Shown here in pieces: positions 1-9,272 of a DNA stretch of 64,000 bases. Each line of letters starts with the position of its first letter. Position 1 is the stretch's first letter. The DNA comes from Paraburkholderia phosphatilytica (lineage in GTDB: Bacteria > Pseudomonadota > Gammaproteobacteria > Burkholderiales > Burkholderiaceae). The notes beneath the pieces are model-generated. The model did not search any database. It was not told the origin of the DNA and saw nothing but the letters and a program-made list of their open reading frames with translations. A program made the position numbers and the translations under genes. The stretch covers positions 62,001-126,000 of the forward strand of contig NZ_QQOA01000001.1 in assembly GCF_003443895.1 (NCBI RefSeq). The letters are read 5' to 3'.

Positions 1-566
1 GCGAGCGGATGATGACGGCCCGTAACGAGCGTGACCGGCTCTTCGAGCAGCTCTTTTTCTTCGAAGCTGCCGAGCGTATCCGGCGGCGGCAGCCGACCCA
101 CCACGAGATCTAAACGCCCTTGCCACAGCTCCGGCAACAGCGAAGACGTGGTGCCTTCGATCACCACCACGTTGGTGCCCGGCGAGCGCTGCTTCAGGAG
201 GCCTAGCGCCTGCGGCAGCAGTACCGAAGCCGATGCGGGCAGCATGCCGATATGCACCTTGCCCTCGGTGCCTGAGCTCAACGCCTTGAGTTCGTCGCGC
301 GCCTGATGAAGGATGGCGAGCATGGACCGCGCGTGGCGGATCAGGCACTCGCCGTACTGTGTGGGCACGAGCCCCTGCGCGGTGCGCGAGAACAGCGTGA
401 GCCCGAGGCCGCGTTCGAGTTCGGCCAGCGACTTCGACACCGCAGGCACGGTGACGTGCGTGACGTCGGCGACCTGGGTCAGATTGCGGTATGTGTCGAC
501 CGCTACCAGCAGGTGCAGGTGTCGCGCCTTCAGATTGACCTGCAGATACCAGTCGAGCTCCGACAC
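1..566 (-). CDS. LysR-family transcriptional regulator (C-terminus beyond window)
   Basis: Reading the minus strand from a GTG at 566 gives an N-terminal winged helix-turn-helix of LysR type (LHLLVAVDTYRNLTQVAD, then VTVPAVSKSLAELE and LFSRTAQGLVPT). The start of the periplasmic-binding-like effector domain follows (GKVHIGMLPASASVLLPQAL). The first 188 residues of a roughly 300-residue family are present; the rest lies left of base 1. The GTG was chosen because a GGGGAGGAG ribosome binding site lies just upstream and the reading begins at the usual LysR N-terminus. It is divergent from the ABC binding protein at 761, which it probably controls. The effector molecule cannot be told from sequence. 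Confidence 0.88.
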   Translation of the reverse strand, partial: MSELDWYLQVNLKARHLHLLVAVDTYRNLTQVADVTHVTVPAVSKSLAELERGLGLTLFSRTAQGLVPTQYGECLIRHARSMLAILHQARDELKALSSGTEGKVHIGMLPASASVLLPQALGLLKQRSPGTNVVVIEGTTSSLLPELWQGRLDLVVGRLPPPDTLGSFEEKELLEEPVTLVTGRHHPL

Positions 567-760
567 GTCGCGCTCCTCCCCTTTTACCTTCTCGTTAAAC
601 CTTCGGCCATTTTACTCAATTCCGTGAGGCCAAGGCCGCTGGCATCATCAGCTCGCGCCGCTCGAAAGCGATGCGGGACCCGTCACGCGCCGCGCTTCGA
701 TGCACGACTTCTACACCATCACGATGATCCGCCGGCACGACCGGCGTACGGAGACAGCCC

Positions 761-1777
761 ATGACGCATATCGCGAGCCGCCGCCGTTTTCTACGCAACA
801 CCGGCCTCCTCGGGCTCGGCGTCATGACGAGCGGGCTTGCCGCGCCGTACGTCGCGCGGGCCGCGTCCACCCCGATCCGCGTGGTCAGCAACCCTGGGCT
901 CGAGAATGCCACGCTGAACGCGCTGATGGACGAACAGGGCTACTTCAGGAAGTTCGGCGCCGACGTGCGCCTCATTGAAATTCCCGGCGCCACGGGTCCG
1001 TTCGATGCAATCGCCGCGGGCGCCGCGGACGTTTGCATGGTCTCCGGTTACAACCGCGTGCTGCCGAGAATCGCGCAAGGCGCGAAGGTCAAGATCGTTG
1101 GCGCGGGCATGAGAAAGTGCGCGTTGACGGTGTTCGCGCGGCCCGATGGCATCACGAAGCTCGCCGATCTGCCGGGCAAGACCGTCGCGGTCGGCCCGGC
1201 CAAAGGTCTGTTGCGCTCGCTGATGCTGGAACTGATGAAGGAAAAGGGCATCGACAGCTCGCAGGTGAATTTCGTCGACAAGGGCAGCAACGACGAGTGC
1301 TATGAAGCGGTCGTCAAAGGCGAAGCCGATGCCTGCTGCGCGAGCGTCTCGCATCTGAACGACCGCGACGGACTTCGCGTGATCAGCGAAGGCGACATGT
1401 GGCAGGCGTTGCCGCGATGCATTTTCCAGACGGCCTACGCGTCCGATCTCGCGATTGCGGACAAGCACGACGGCATGGTCGCGGTCATGGCAGCCTATGG
1501 CGCGCTGTACGAGTACATGATGTCGCCGGCCGCGCACGATGCATTCTTCGACGCGCGCAAACGTGCGCAAAAGAAATTCGACCAGGCGTCGGCCCAGGCG
1601 ATCTGGGAATTCAACCAGATGCAACGGCCCTATTCCCGCGATCTCTCGCTGACCGACGACGACGTCGGCTATCTGCAGGACATGGATATCGGCCTTGGCA
1701 GTTTGACCCGCAGGCAGCCGATCGCCGAAGTGGCCGATATGTCGGCGGCGCAAGCGGCGGTGAAACTGCTCGGCTAG
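761..1777 (+). CDS. ABC transporter substrate-binding protein, NMT1/SsuA-like, Tat-exported
   Basis: A 338-residue protein starting with a twin-arginine signal (SRRRFLRNTG, then a hydrophobic stretch and AAPYVARA). The mature part has the NMT1/SsuA/TauA type binding-protein fold: a GYFRKFGADVRLIEIPG strand-loop region, a GAADVCMVSGYNRVLPRI segment and a LADLPGKTVAVGPAKGLLRSLM hinge. A GGAGA site six bases before the ATG supports the start. No ABC permease or ATPase gene is adjacent, so it is an orphan binding protein whose partner genes must lie elsewhere or left of the window. The divergent LysR gene suggests inducible expression. The ligand is unknown; family members bind sulfonates, aromatic acids or pyrimidine precursors. 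Confidence 0.85.
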   Translation: MTHIASRRRFLRNTGLLGLGVMTSGLAAPYVARAASTPIRVVSNPGLENATLNALMDEQGYFRKFGADVRLIEIPGATGPFDAIAAGAADVCMVSGYNRVLPRIAQGAKVKIVGAGMRKCALTVFARPDGITKLADLPGKTVAVGPAKGLLRSLMLELMKEKGIDSSQVNFVDKGSNDECYEAVVKGEADACCASVSHLNDRDGLRVISEGDMWQALPRCIFQTAYASDLAIADKHDGMVAVMAAYGALYEYMMSPAAHDAFFDARKRAQKKFDQASAQAIWEFNQMQRPYSRDLSLTDDDVGYLQDMDIGLGSLTRRQPIAEVADMSAAQAAVKLLG

Positions 1778-1861
1778 TCGTGCAGTACGCGACGTGTCGC
1801 GGCGCCCGCATCGCGTGCGTCGCGACACGTCGCGACAAACGCTACCCGCTAACCACCAACG

Positions 1862-1905
1862 AAAAACACCCCAGCAGGCCGGATCGAAATCCAGCCTCTG
1901 GGGTG
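1862..1905 (-). terminator. Rho-independent terminator of the porin gene
   Basis: CACCCCAG at 1867-1874 pairs with CTGGGGTG at 1898-1905. Inside it AGGC pairs with GCCT, and GGAT pairs with ATCC around a CGAA tetraloop. On the minus strand the stem is followed by GTTTTTC, the usual T-run. It lies between the convergent ends of the binding-protein gene (1777) and the porin gene (1944), directly downstream of the porin. Confidence 0.8.
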
Positions 1906-1943
1906 CCAGCGCTATTCCGCTACATTCGAGTCTTGCGCTCGTT

Positions 1944-3056
1944 TCAGAACCGGTGCTTGATGCCCGCGATGACGGATATCTGCGAGCCGCCAACCGGCGG
2001 ATCCTCGACGGGCAGCATGGTGCTCGCCGCATACGCGAGCTTGCCGCCGTTCTGGATGTGCTCGCCCGTCAGATACAGCGACGTGGACTTGGACAGCGAG
2101 TAGACGCCGCGCAGGACTTCCACCAGGGCCTTGTTCTGCGAATGCTCGAACTTGAGGTCGGCCACCATGCCGTCGATCGAGAAGGCCGGGCCCACCGGCA
2201 CCGTGCCGTCCACCCAGAACAGGTTGCTTCGCGGCGGCGACACGCCTTCGTTGACGCGCAGGATCCAGCCCGCGCCGAACCGCGCGCCATCCACGTTGAA
2301 GTAGCCGCCCGAGACGAACCGGCTATCCGACAGCTTCGGCGACGTGAGACCGCCGTAGGTCGCCGACGTGCCGCCGTAGTTGCGCTCATACGCAGCCGCC
2401 GCGCCCCAGCGCGTGCCGGTGTACTTGAGCAGGGCCGACCACTCCTTGCACTCCAGATAAGGCGTCGTTTCGCCCGGGCAATTGGTGGCGACCGCGCTGT
2501 TGCCCGACACGGCGTCGCGGCCGAAGCTGTAGTTCACGCCCGCTTCGAAATCGCCGAAGTGCTGGCGGTAGCTGATCGCGTTGTCGGCGCGCGGGTTGGC
2601 AATGCCGTTGTCGAGCGTGGTCAGGCCTTGCGCGCCGTCGCCGAACGGATTGATCGCCGAGATCGCGTAGAACCGCATCGTGTACTGGCGGCCGAACGTG
2701 AGGCGGCCATAGGGACCATCGAGGCCGACGTACGACTGCCGTCCAAACAGACGACCGCCCTGGCTCGACGTGCCGTTCTGCGGCGAGAATCCGCCCTCCA
2801 GATTCCAGATGGCCATCAAGCCGCCGCCCAGATTCTCCGCGCCGCGAAGGCCGAAGAACGAAGTCGCCATCCCCGAACCGACCTGGAATGCGTCGCCGGT
2901 CGTTTTACCCGTGGCTGCGTGGCTGAGGTATTGCACCCCTTGATCGATCGAGCCGTAAAGCGTGACCGAGCTTTCGCTCGACAGCGGCGCCTCTGCGTAG
3001 GCCGGCGCGATATAGATCAGCGCCGCGCAAGCGCATGCGGCGAACGTGTAGTTCAT
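1944..3056 (-). CDS. Gram-negative porin (OmpC/Omp38-like general porin)
   Basis: A 370-residue outer-membrane porin of the betaproteobacterial trimeric type. It has a signal peptide (MNYTFAACACAALIYIAPAYA) and an opening mature strand SSVTLYGSIDQGVQYLSHA. Internal motifs include FFGLRGAENLGGGLMAIWNLEGGF and FGRQSYVGLDGPYGRLTFGRQYT, and the terminal strand ends AGIKHRF with the C-terminal Phe read by the BAM complex. The ATG at 3056 is preferred over an upstream in-frame ATG at 3098 because GGAGA lies nine bases before it and the signal peptide starts there. It should mediate passive diffusion of small hydrophilic solutes. Its promoter lies in the 3057-3524 interval, which holds two inverted repeats. 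Confidence 0.92.
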   Translation of the reverse strand: MNYTFAACACAALIYIAPAYAEAPLSSESSVTLYGSIDQGVQYLSHAATGKTTGDAFQVGSGMATSFFGLRGAENLGGGLMAIWNLEGGFSPQNGTSSQGGRLFGRQSYVGLDGPYGRLTFGRQYTMRFYAISAINPFGDGAQGLTTLDNGIANPRADNAISYRQHFGDFEAGVNYSFGRDAVSGNSAVATNCPGETTPYLECKEWSALLKYTGTRWGAAAAYERNYGGTSATYGGLTSPKLSDSRFVSGGYFNVDGARFGAGWILRVNEGVSPPRSNLFWVDGTVPVGPAFSIDGMVADLKFEHSQNKALVEVLRGVYSLSKSTSLYLTGEHIQNGGKLAYAASTMLPVEDPPVGGSQISVIAGIKHRF

Positions 3057-3209
3057 GATTGTCTGTCTCCAATTTTCCTGATCGGCGACCTCCTGCACGG
3101 AGCGGCTGCTGCCCGCTGCGGGATCGCGCTATGTGTGTTTGTTTGTTGGTAACACGAGGTAATTGTGCCAGCCGCTTTGGGCCGGTCTATTGAGAAAAGT
3201 GGCCTGTCG

Positions 3210-3226
3210 TTTGACCGAACGGTTAA
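3210..3226. promoter_or_regulatory. imperfect inverted repeat, possible operator
   Basis: TTTGACCG at 3210-3217 is followed, after AA, by CGGTTAA, an imperfect inverted copy. The same TTTGACCG half-site recurs as a perfect palindrome 119 bases downstream (3329-3349). Both lie between the divergent porin and GGDEF/EAL genes. The binding protein is unknown. Confidence 0.4.
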
Positions 3227-3328
3227 GTGTCCCCTGGCGATGGAGGCCGAACACCCGGCGGCATCTGATCACGGTGTGATACTTTTCCGCCCGCGTGAAT
3301 TCCGCCTTCGCGCCCGCCGGCTGGTGCG

Positions 3329-3349
3329 TTTGACCGGATTCCGGTCAAA
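3329..3349. promoter_or_regulatory. perfect 9+3+9 palindrome, probable operator
   Basis: TTTGACCGG, a three-base ATT spacer and CCGGTCAAA form a perfect inverted repeat 176 bases before the start of the GGDEF/EAL gene. No T-run follows, so an operator is more likely than a terminator. The rest of the 3057-3524 interval (about 470 bases) holds no gene that I can support. Confidence 0.5.
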
Positions 3350-3524
3350 ACGGGGACAGGTGTCACAAAAATTTCATTTAACACCGCAACGATTACTTCC
3401 GATATAACGGCGCGCCCCGTGCGAGCGGGGTGGCGTGCTCCAATCCAGTCGTAGCTGCCCCGGCAGCGGCGACGAACCGTCGCGAGGATTCGCGGCGACA
3501 GCAGCGAGAAGTAGGGGCGAAGAA

Positions 3525-6317
3525 GTGATCGAGCTCATCCAGACACGATTCAAAACCGCGTTCTCCGTCATGGCGATCGCGTTCATCCTTGTTGCGATTG
3601 CAACCAGCACCGGCCTGTCGCTCTGGCAGACCGGCGAGCAGAATGCCGCCTTGCGCGCGCTGCAGTCGTCGGGTCGGCTCAAGCAGGATCTCGACACGTT
3701 GCAGAAGACGATGCTCGACGAGCACGGCGACCTGTACACGCAGATCAGTACCCGGCCCTTCTATCGTCGCGCGGCCTATGCATTCCCGCTTCGTGCCGTC
3801 CTCGCGCTCACCGCGGACGCGAGGACCGCGTGTCGGGGCCAGACGACCTGCATCTCGCAACTCGACGACCTGGACGGCATGCTCCAGCTGCTTGCCAGGC
3901 GCAGCGACGCGCTCGGCGCGATCACGCTGCGCAACCCCGGCAGCATCAGCCTCGGCGACCCCGCGCTAAGCGAAATCGACGCGTACTTCTATAGCGCGCT
4001 CCAGCACGTCGTATCCGCGCGCGTGCAGGCCGATGCGACGACGGACGTCGAGGTCACGCAATCGTCGCGAGACGCCGAATGGGTGTCGAAGGTCCTGCTG
4101 CTGAGCGGCTTGACCGCGGCCGCGCTGCTGCTCGCGGTGATCTACCGCAACACCAGCATCGCGCGGCAGCTGCGTCGCGCGTTATCCGTCGCGGACCGCG
4201 CGCGCGACGAACTGTTCCGCTCGAACCAGACGCTCGAATCGGTTCTGGACCACGTGCCGCAGGGCATAGCGTGGAAGGACGCGGAGCTTCGCTACGTCGG
4301 CGGGAACGAGGTCTACGCGAGAAATGCGGGCCTCGATTCGAAGCACGCGCTGATCGGACTGACCGACTACGACCTCCGCTGGGGCGACGACGCGCAGGCC
4401 GTTCGCGAAGAAGACGTCAGGGTCATGACCGGCACGTTGATCCGCAAGGGTTTCGAGCGCCCCGCCGTTTCGGTCGACGGCGAAGAGGTCTGGATTCGCG
4501 AGACCAAGCTGCCGCTGAAGAGCCAGAGCGAACAGGTGATCGGCGTGCTAAGGGCGTATGAGGACATTACGCATCGCCGCAACGCCGACGTCGCATTGCG
4601 GCTCCAGGGGCGCGCGCTGCAGGCGAGCGTCAATGCCATCGTCATCGTCGAAGCGCAGGCCGGCAGACATGTCGTGACGTTCGCCAACGAGGCGTTCGAA
4701 CGGATGACGGGCTATGAGCGGACGGACTTTCTCGACGCGGACTCCGAGGAGCTCTTCTCGCTCGGCGGAGAACCGCTCAAATGGGAGCCCATCCGCAGGG
4801 CGCTTGGCCACGATGTCGAAGCCGACCTCACGCTGCCGTGTATCCGCAAGGACGGCACGCGTTTCTGGGCCCATGTGCTGGCGTCTCCCGTGCGCGACGA
4901 CGCCGGCGGTGTCACGCATCACGTCGGCGTGATCAGCGACATCACCGCGCTGATCGAATACCAGCAACGGCTCGAACACCAGGCGCGCTACGACTCGCTG
5001 ACGGATCTGCCGAACCGCACGCTGCTGGACGAACGACTTTGCGCGGCACTGACTCGCGCCGCGACGCAGGGCAGCCTGGTATCCGTGCTGTTTCTCGATC
5101 TCGACCGGTTCAAGGAAGTCAACGATTCGCTAGGACATCGCATCGGCGACGCGCTGCTCGTGCGCGTGGCGAAGCGGCTGCAAAGCCTCGTTCGCGAGAG
5201 CGATCTGATCGCGCGCTACGGCGGAGACGAGTTCGTCATCGTCATCGAGCACGCGGACGCGCAGCAGGTGGTGCCGATGCTGGAGCGCATCGTCGAGGCG
5301 ATGGCCGAACCCTTCAACATGAACGCGCAGGATCTGTACGTCGAGGCGAGCATCGGTGTCAGCACCTATCCTCAGGATGGGCAGGACGCCGACACGCTGC
5401 TGCGCAACGCCGACGCGGCGATGTACCTGACCAAGGCGAGCGGGCGCAACGGCTACCGGTTCTATCGGCCGGAGCTGAACGTGGCCGCGGCCGAACGGCT
5501 GCAGCTGTCCACGCAGTTGCGCCGCGCCGTGAAAGCGCAGGCGCTGCATCTCGAGTATCAGCCGCAGGTCGACATGCTGACGGGTCGCATCGTCGGCGCC
5601 GAAGCGTTGCTGCGCTGGCGCGATGACGAGCTCGGCATGGTTTCGCCCGCGGTCTTCATCCCGGTGGCCGAACAGAGCGGCCTGATCCAGACCATCGGCG
5701 AGTGGGTGCTGCGCACGGCCTGCCGTCAGGCACGCGTCTGGCTGGACCTGGGGTTGCCGCCCGTTCGCATGTCCGTCAACGTGTCCCCGTTGCAGCTCGA
5801 ACGCTCGGATATCGTGCAGGTGGTCTGCAGCGCATTGCAGGACGCGCGGATTGCCGCGCACCAGCTCGAACTCGAAGTGACGGAAGGCGCGCTGATGCGC
5901 AATCCCGATGAGGTGGCGCGCACGCTTCGGGAACTGCGAGCGCTCGGCGTGAAAATCGCGATCGACGACTTCGGCACGGGCTACTCGAGCTTGAGCTATC
6001 TTAAGCGCTTCAGTGTCGACCGCATCAAGATCGACCGCGCGTTCGTGCGGGAAATCGGCGTGGACGACGAATCCGAAGCGTTGGCGCTCGCCGTCATCGG
6101 CATTGCGGATGCGCTGAATTTCGAGGTGCTGGCCGAAGGCGTCGAACTCGACGCGCACAAGGAGTTTCTGATGAAGCACGGGTGCACCGTCGCGCAAGGC
6201 TTCCTGTATAGCCCGGCTATCGCCGGCGATCCGTTCGTGCAGCTGTTGCGCAAGGGCAGCTTCGCGACGGTGAACGATCCGGCAGCGGAGGAACCATGTC
6301 AGCCAGTCCGATCCTGA
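3525..6317 (+). CDS. bifunctional diguanylate cyclase/phosphodiesterase (PAS-PAS-GGDEF-EAL)
   Basis: A membrane-bound c-di-GMP enzyme of about 930 residues. An N-terminal membrane segment (VMAIAFILVAIATSTGLSLW) and a second one (VLLLSGLTAAALLLAVIY) bracket a periplasmic sensor region of about 170 residues. Two PAS domains follow (DHVPQGIAWKDAELRYVGGN; VTFANEAFERMTGYERTDFL), then GGDEF and EAL. The GGDEF motif is intact at about residues 566-570, with an RESD inhibitory site just before it. The EAL motif is at about 693-695, with DDFGTGYSSLSYL and AEGVE also present, so both activities are plausible. GTG at 3525 was preferred over an ATG at 3435 because the membrane anchor begins there. The gene overlaps the next one by 22 bases. 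Confidence 0.9.
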   Translation: MIELIQTRFKTAFSVMAIAFILVAIATSTGLSLWQTGEQNAALRALQSSGRLKQDLDTLQKTMLDEHGDLYTQISTRPFYRRAAYAFPLRAVLALTADARTACRGQTTCISQLDDLDGMLQLLARRSDALGAITLRNPGSISLGDPALSEIDAYFYSALQHVVSARVQADATTDVEVTQSSRDAEWVSKVLLLSGLTAAALLLAVIYRNTSIARQLRRALSVADRARDELFRSNQTLESVLDHVPQGIAWKDAELRYVGGNEVYARNAGLDSKHALIGLTDYDLRWGDDAQAVREEDVRVMTGTLIRKGFERPAVSVDGEEVWIRETKLPLKSQSEQVIGVLRAYEDITHRRNADVALRLQGRALQASVNAIVIVEAQAGRHVVTFANEAFERMTGYERTDFLDADSEELFSLGGEPLKWEPIRRALGHDVEADLTLPCIRKDGTRFWAHVLASPVRDDAGGVTHHVGVISDITALIEYQQRLEHQARYDSLTDLPNRTLLDERLCAALTRAATQGSLVSVLFLDLDRFKEVNDSLGHRIGDALLVRVAKRLQSLVRESDLIARYGGDEFVIVIEHADAQQVVPMLERIVEAMAEPFNMNAQDLYVEASIGVSTYPQDGQDADTLLRNADAAMYLTKASGRNGYRFYRPELNVAAAERLQLSTQLRRAVKAQALHLEYQPQVDMLTGRIVGAEALLRWRDDELGMVSPAVFIPVAEQSGLIQTIGEWVLRTACRQARVWLDLGLPPVRMSVNVSPLQLERSDIVQVVCSALQDARIAAHQLELEVTEGALMRNPDEVARTLRELRALGVKIAIDDFGTGYSSLSYLKRFSVDRIKIDRAFVREIGVDDESEALALAVIGIADALNFEVLAEGVELDAHKEFLMKHGCTVAQGFLYSPAIAGDPFVQLLRKGSFATVNDPAAEEPCQPVRS

Positions 6318-6562
6318 CCTCGCCCGAGTTTTTACCCAACGTCGGTGTGCGCTTCTCGGCGTATGCGATGGAATGGGGCTTCTGTTCGTTCGTACTGACC
6401 TGCGAAGCCGCCTGCGAAAAGCTCGGGGCCGGCAACCCGGGCCGCGAGCAGGTGCTCCTCGCGTTCCAGCTGAACCGGCAACGGATCGCGCAGGCAGTCG
6501 GTGCTAAAGCTCAGTCCGACTGCGGTGAGCGCATCGTGCTCGATGCCGCGGATTTCGCGTGA
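6296..6562 (+). CDS. DUF1488-like small protein
   Basis: An 88-residue protein whose layout fits DUF1488: GVRFSAYAMEWGFCSFVLTC, then a helix with LLAFQLNRQRIAQAVGAKA, then a terminal IVLDAADFA. Family members are 80-100 residues long and have no established function. The ATG at 6296 lies inside the end of the GGDEF/EAL gene and is preceded by GGAGGAACC, a strong ribosome binding site. The two genes are therefore probably co-transcribed and translationally coupled. Nothing in the sequence indicates enzymatic activity. Confidence 0.72.
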   Translation: MSASPILTSPEFLPNVGVRFSAYAMEWGFCSFVLTCEAACEKLGAGNPGREQVLLAFQLNRQRIAQAVGAKAQSDCGERIVLDAADFA

Positions 6563-6618
6563 GTCATGTCCGCACTTCGCCATAGCTGTGCAGCCGCCCC
6601 ATCGAGCACGTTCGAATC

Positions 6619-8073
6619 TCACTCCCGAACGACCTGAATGCGCCCCGCCTTCACGGCCGCTTTCAAAACCGTCCAGTCCTTTTCATTCTGGTCCGCGTAA
6701 GCGAGCGCGAATTGCACGATGGCGTCATCGAATGCATCCGACTTGCCGACATAGCCGCTGATCAACGCCGGGTCGCCCGCCTTCGCCATCGCATGCGCGA
6801 GCGCATACGCGCAGGAGACTGCATATTCGCCGAGGTCTTCGACGTCGAAGGTCGTGAAGTCGAACGCGCCCTTCATGTCGCGCAATTGCCGCACGTAGAA
6901 ATCGTTGCCCGTGTGGCGCATCTTCGACCAGCCGAGAAAGATGTCGCTGGCCGACTGCAGCAGGCGCTGCCCGTTCACCACGCGCTGGCCGTGATTCGGA
7001 TAGCGGCTCGCCGGCAGGTAACCCTCCAGCACCGACGCTCGTGCTTCCTTGAGCTGAAGGAACAGCGGGCATTCTCCATCGGCCATGAACAGCGCCTCGT
7101 AGCAACGCGTTCCCACCGAGCCGATACCGACGACGCGAATCGCGACATCCACCAGCTCGTAGCGATCGAACAGCGTACGCCGGTCATCGGGCAGCGTCAG
7201 CCGGTAGTCGGCGAAGAAGCGCCGCACCATCGCGTCGTACTGTCTGTTTTCGTGCGCGTTTTCATGCGACACGTGATACACGAGCGGAGGCTGGTCCTTG
7301 ATGCGCAGCTTGCCGTTGACGAGCTCGGTCGCATGATTCACCACGGAACGCGACGACTGCAGCGCCGCCTTGTCGATCACCGCCTGCTCTTTCTGCCGCT
7401 CCTCCGTCGAATCGGCAATAGCCAGCATGTCGTCAGAGTTGAACTGTGCGTACCAGACGTCGAGCGTGTCCATCCGGCTGAACTCGGCGATCTGTTTGCG
7501 GAAGGTCTCGCACAGCCGTCGCACCACACCGCGCTGATCGCGCAGCGCGAAGCCGCGTTCGCGCGCGGCAATCACGAACGACGTGGCCAGCCGGCGCACG
7601 TCCCAGTCGAACGGACCGGGCAGCGTTTCATCGAAGTCGTTGGGACCGAAGAGAATGCGGCGCTCCGGACTGGCGAACAGCCCGAAGTTCGCCAGATGCG
7701 CGTCGCCGCCCAGTTGCACGATCACATTCGAGTGCGGCAGCTTCGACAGATCGTGTGCCATCAGCGGCGCGGAGCCGCGATAGAACGCGAACGGATTCGC
7801 GACCATTCGCCCGTAGCGGATCGGGATCAGTTCCTTCACGCGGCCTTCGTTGGACGCATCGAGCAGCTTGATCGGATCGCGATCCGTAATCTTGCATTCT
7901 GCAAGCTTCTCGCGCGGCACCTTGCCGCGCGCCGCCTTGCCTTTGTCAACGCGCGCCGCTAACGCGCCACGCCCCGCAAACAGCATGGATGGATCTTCCT
8001 GCGCTGCCTGTGTTGTGGGGTCGCTTTGAGTCGCGCTTTTATTGGTGCGCTTTGCTGCCTCGGAATCGGACAC
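6619..8073 (-). CDS. DUF2252 family protein
   Basis: A 484-residue soluble protein matching DUF2252: VKELIPIRYGRMVANPFAFYRGSA, VQLGGDAHLANFG, FGPNDFDETLPGPFDWDVRRLATS and LFLQLKEARASVLEGYL. The GDxHxxNFG and NDFD motifs resemble the catalytic and metal-binding loops of phosphotransferase/kinase-like folds, but no reaction is established for the family. Start is GTG at 8073, preceded by CAGGAG. The first 45 residues are hydrophilic and probably disordered. It stands alone on the minus strand, convergent with the DUF1488 gene. Confidence 0.85.
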   Translation of the reverse strand: MSDSEAAKRTNKSATQSDPTTQAAQEDPSMLFAGRGALAARVDKGKAARGKVPREKLAECKITDRDPIKLLDASNEGRVKELIPIRYGRMVANPFAFYRGSAPLMAHDLSKLPHSNVIVQLGGDAHLANFGLFASPERRILFGPNDFDETLPGPFDWDVRRLATSFVIAARERGFALRDQRGVVRRLCETFRKQIAEFSRMDTLDVWYAQFNSDDMLAIADSTEERQKEQAVIDKAALQSSRSVVNHATELVNGKLRIKDQPPLVYHVSHENAHENRQYDAMVRRFFADYRLTLPDDRRTLFDRYELVDVAIRVVGIGSVGTRCYEALFMADGECPLFLQLKEARASVLEGYLPASRYPNHGQRVVNGQRLLQSASDIFLGWSKMRHTGNDFYVRQLRDMKGAFDFTTFDVEDLGEYAVSCAYALAHAMAKAGDPALISGYVGKSDAFDDAIVQFALAYADQNEKDWTVLKAAVKAGRIQVVRE

Positions 8074-8195
8074 GCGTCACTCCTGTTGTTCTGTTGAAAG
8101 CGGAAAGAGAGGTTCGCCGCTTGAGCGAACCCGATGTCAATTCGACACGCTGTCCCTTTTTGCCACCGCAGTGAACCGCCGAACGCGAAACGCGC

Positions 8196-9218
8196 TCACC
8201 CCTCCACCCGCGGCAACCCCTTCACCGCATCGACTGCCTCGGCCATCAACCGCTCGATCACCTCGGCAGCCGACATCCGCTCATTCACGAGCGTCGACGA
8301 TTCTCCCGCGAACAGCGCCATCTTTTCGAGCTCGCCCGTCGTACAACGCAACGGCGAATTCGTGCTGAACTTGTAGACTGGTCCGCCATCCTCGTGCGCG
8401 ATTACTTCGCGCGGCCGTTGATACGGATCGTTGCCGAACAGATGGCCGGTCGCCTCCACCGTCACGCTGTTGGCCAGCACGCGCACCGGCGAACCCGCCG
8501 GCCAGTTGATCGCGAACAGATCCGTATGCACCGTATCGCCCGCTTGCGCATCGAGAATGCGCTGCTTGTGATAGTCGTGCGCATACGACTCGTGCGTCGG
8601 CAGAAACAGCGTGCCGCAATGAATGCCCGATGCGCCGAGCGCCATCGCGGCAACCAGGCCGCCGCCGGTCGCGAAGCCACCCGATGCCACCACCGGCACA
8701 CGCACGCGCCGCGCGATCTCCGGCAGCAACGTCATGATGCCGACGCGGCCGCGCACGTGCCCGCCCGCTTCCACGCCCTGCGCGATGATCGCGTCCGCGC
8801 CGGCCCGTTCGGCAGCGAGCGCGTCGTCGAGCGTGCCGACCTGGTAGAGCACGATCGCGCCCGCGTCCTTCGCACGCGCGATCACCTCCGGCACGACGTT
8901 CCAGAAGAAGCACATCACCGGCACATGTGCACGCAGACACACGTCGAGCTCGGCAGCGAGCAGCTTCGGTTCCGTGCCGGCCGGAATCAGGTTGACGCCG
9001 AACGGCTTATCGGATGCCGCGCGCACCGCGGCGATCTCGCGTTCGATGGTGTCCGGCGATTCGCGCACCATGCCGAGCAGGCCGAAGCCGCCGGCGTTCG
9101 ATACGGCCGCCGCCAGCTCGGCGCGCGCGGGCCCGCCCATGCCCGCCGACACGATCGGATGACGACAGCCGAGCAGACGGGTCAGCGGTGTCGAAAACGG
9201 CGCAGCGCCTCGGGTCAT
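8196..9218 (-). CDS. NAD(P)H-dependent flavin oxidoreductase, nitronate monooxygenase family
   Basis: A 340-residue TIM-barrel FMN protein of the 2-nitropropane dioxygenase/nitronate monooxygenase family. The N-terminus LTRLLGCRHPIVSAGMGGPA, the central GADAIIAQGVEAGGHVRGRVG and the FMN-phosphate region VVASGGFATGGGLVAAMALGA are diagnostic. The ATG at 9218 is chosen over one at 9251 because AAGGAGG lies seven bases before it. The likely reaction is oxidation of alkyl nitronates or a related flavin-dependent oxidation; enoyl-ACP reductase (FabK-like) activity cannot be excluded. The gene is followed, on the same strand sense, by nothing close; the aldo/keto reductase lies 54 bases upstream, so the two may share a transcript. 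Confidence 0.85.
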   Translation of the reverse strand: MTRGAAPFSTPLTRLLGCRHPIVSAGMGGPARAELAAAVSNAGGFGLLGMVRESPDTIEREIAAVRAASDKPFGVNLIPAGTEPKLLAAELDVCLRAHVPVMCFFWNVVPEVIARAKDAGAIVLYQVGTLDDALAAERAGADAIIAQGVEAGGHVRGRVGIMTLLPEIARRVRVPVVASGGFATGGGLVAAMALGASGIHCGTLFLPTHESYAHDYHKQRILDAQAGDTVHTDLFAINWPAGSPVRVLANSVTVEATGHLFGNDPYQRPREVIAHEDGGPVYKFSTNSPLRCTTGELEKMALFAGESSTLVNERMSAAEVIERLMAEAVDAVKGLPRVEG

Positions 9219-9272
9219 GATGTGCCTCCTTGAGTGCGTCTTTCGTAGCATCAGGAACGCACATCGTACACG

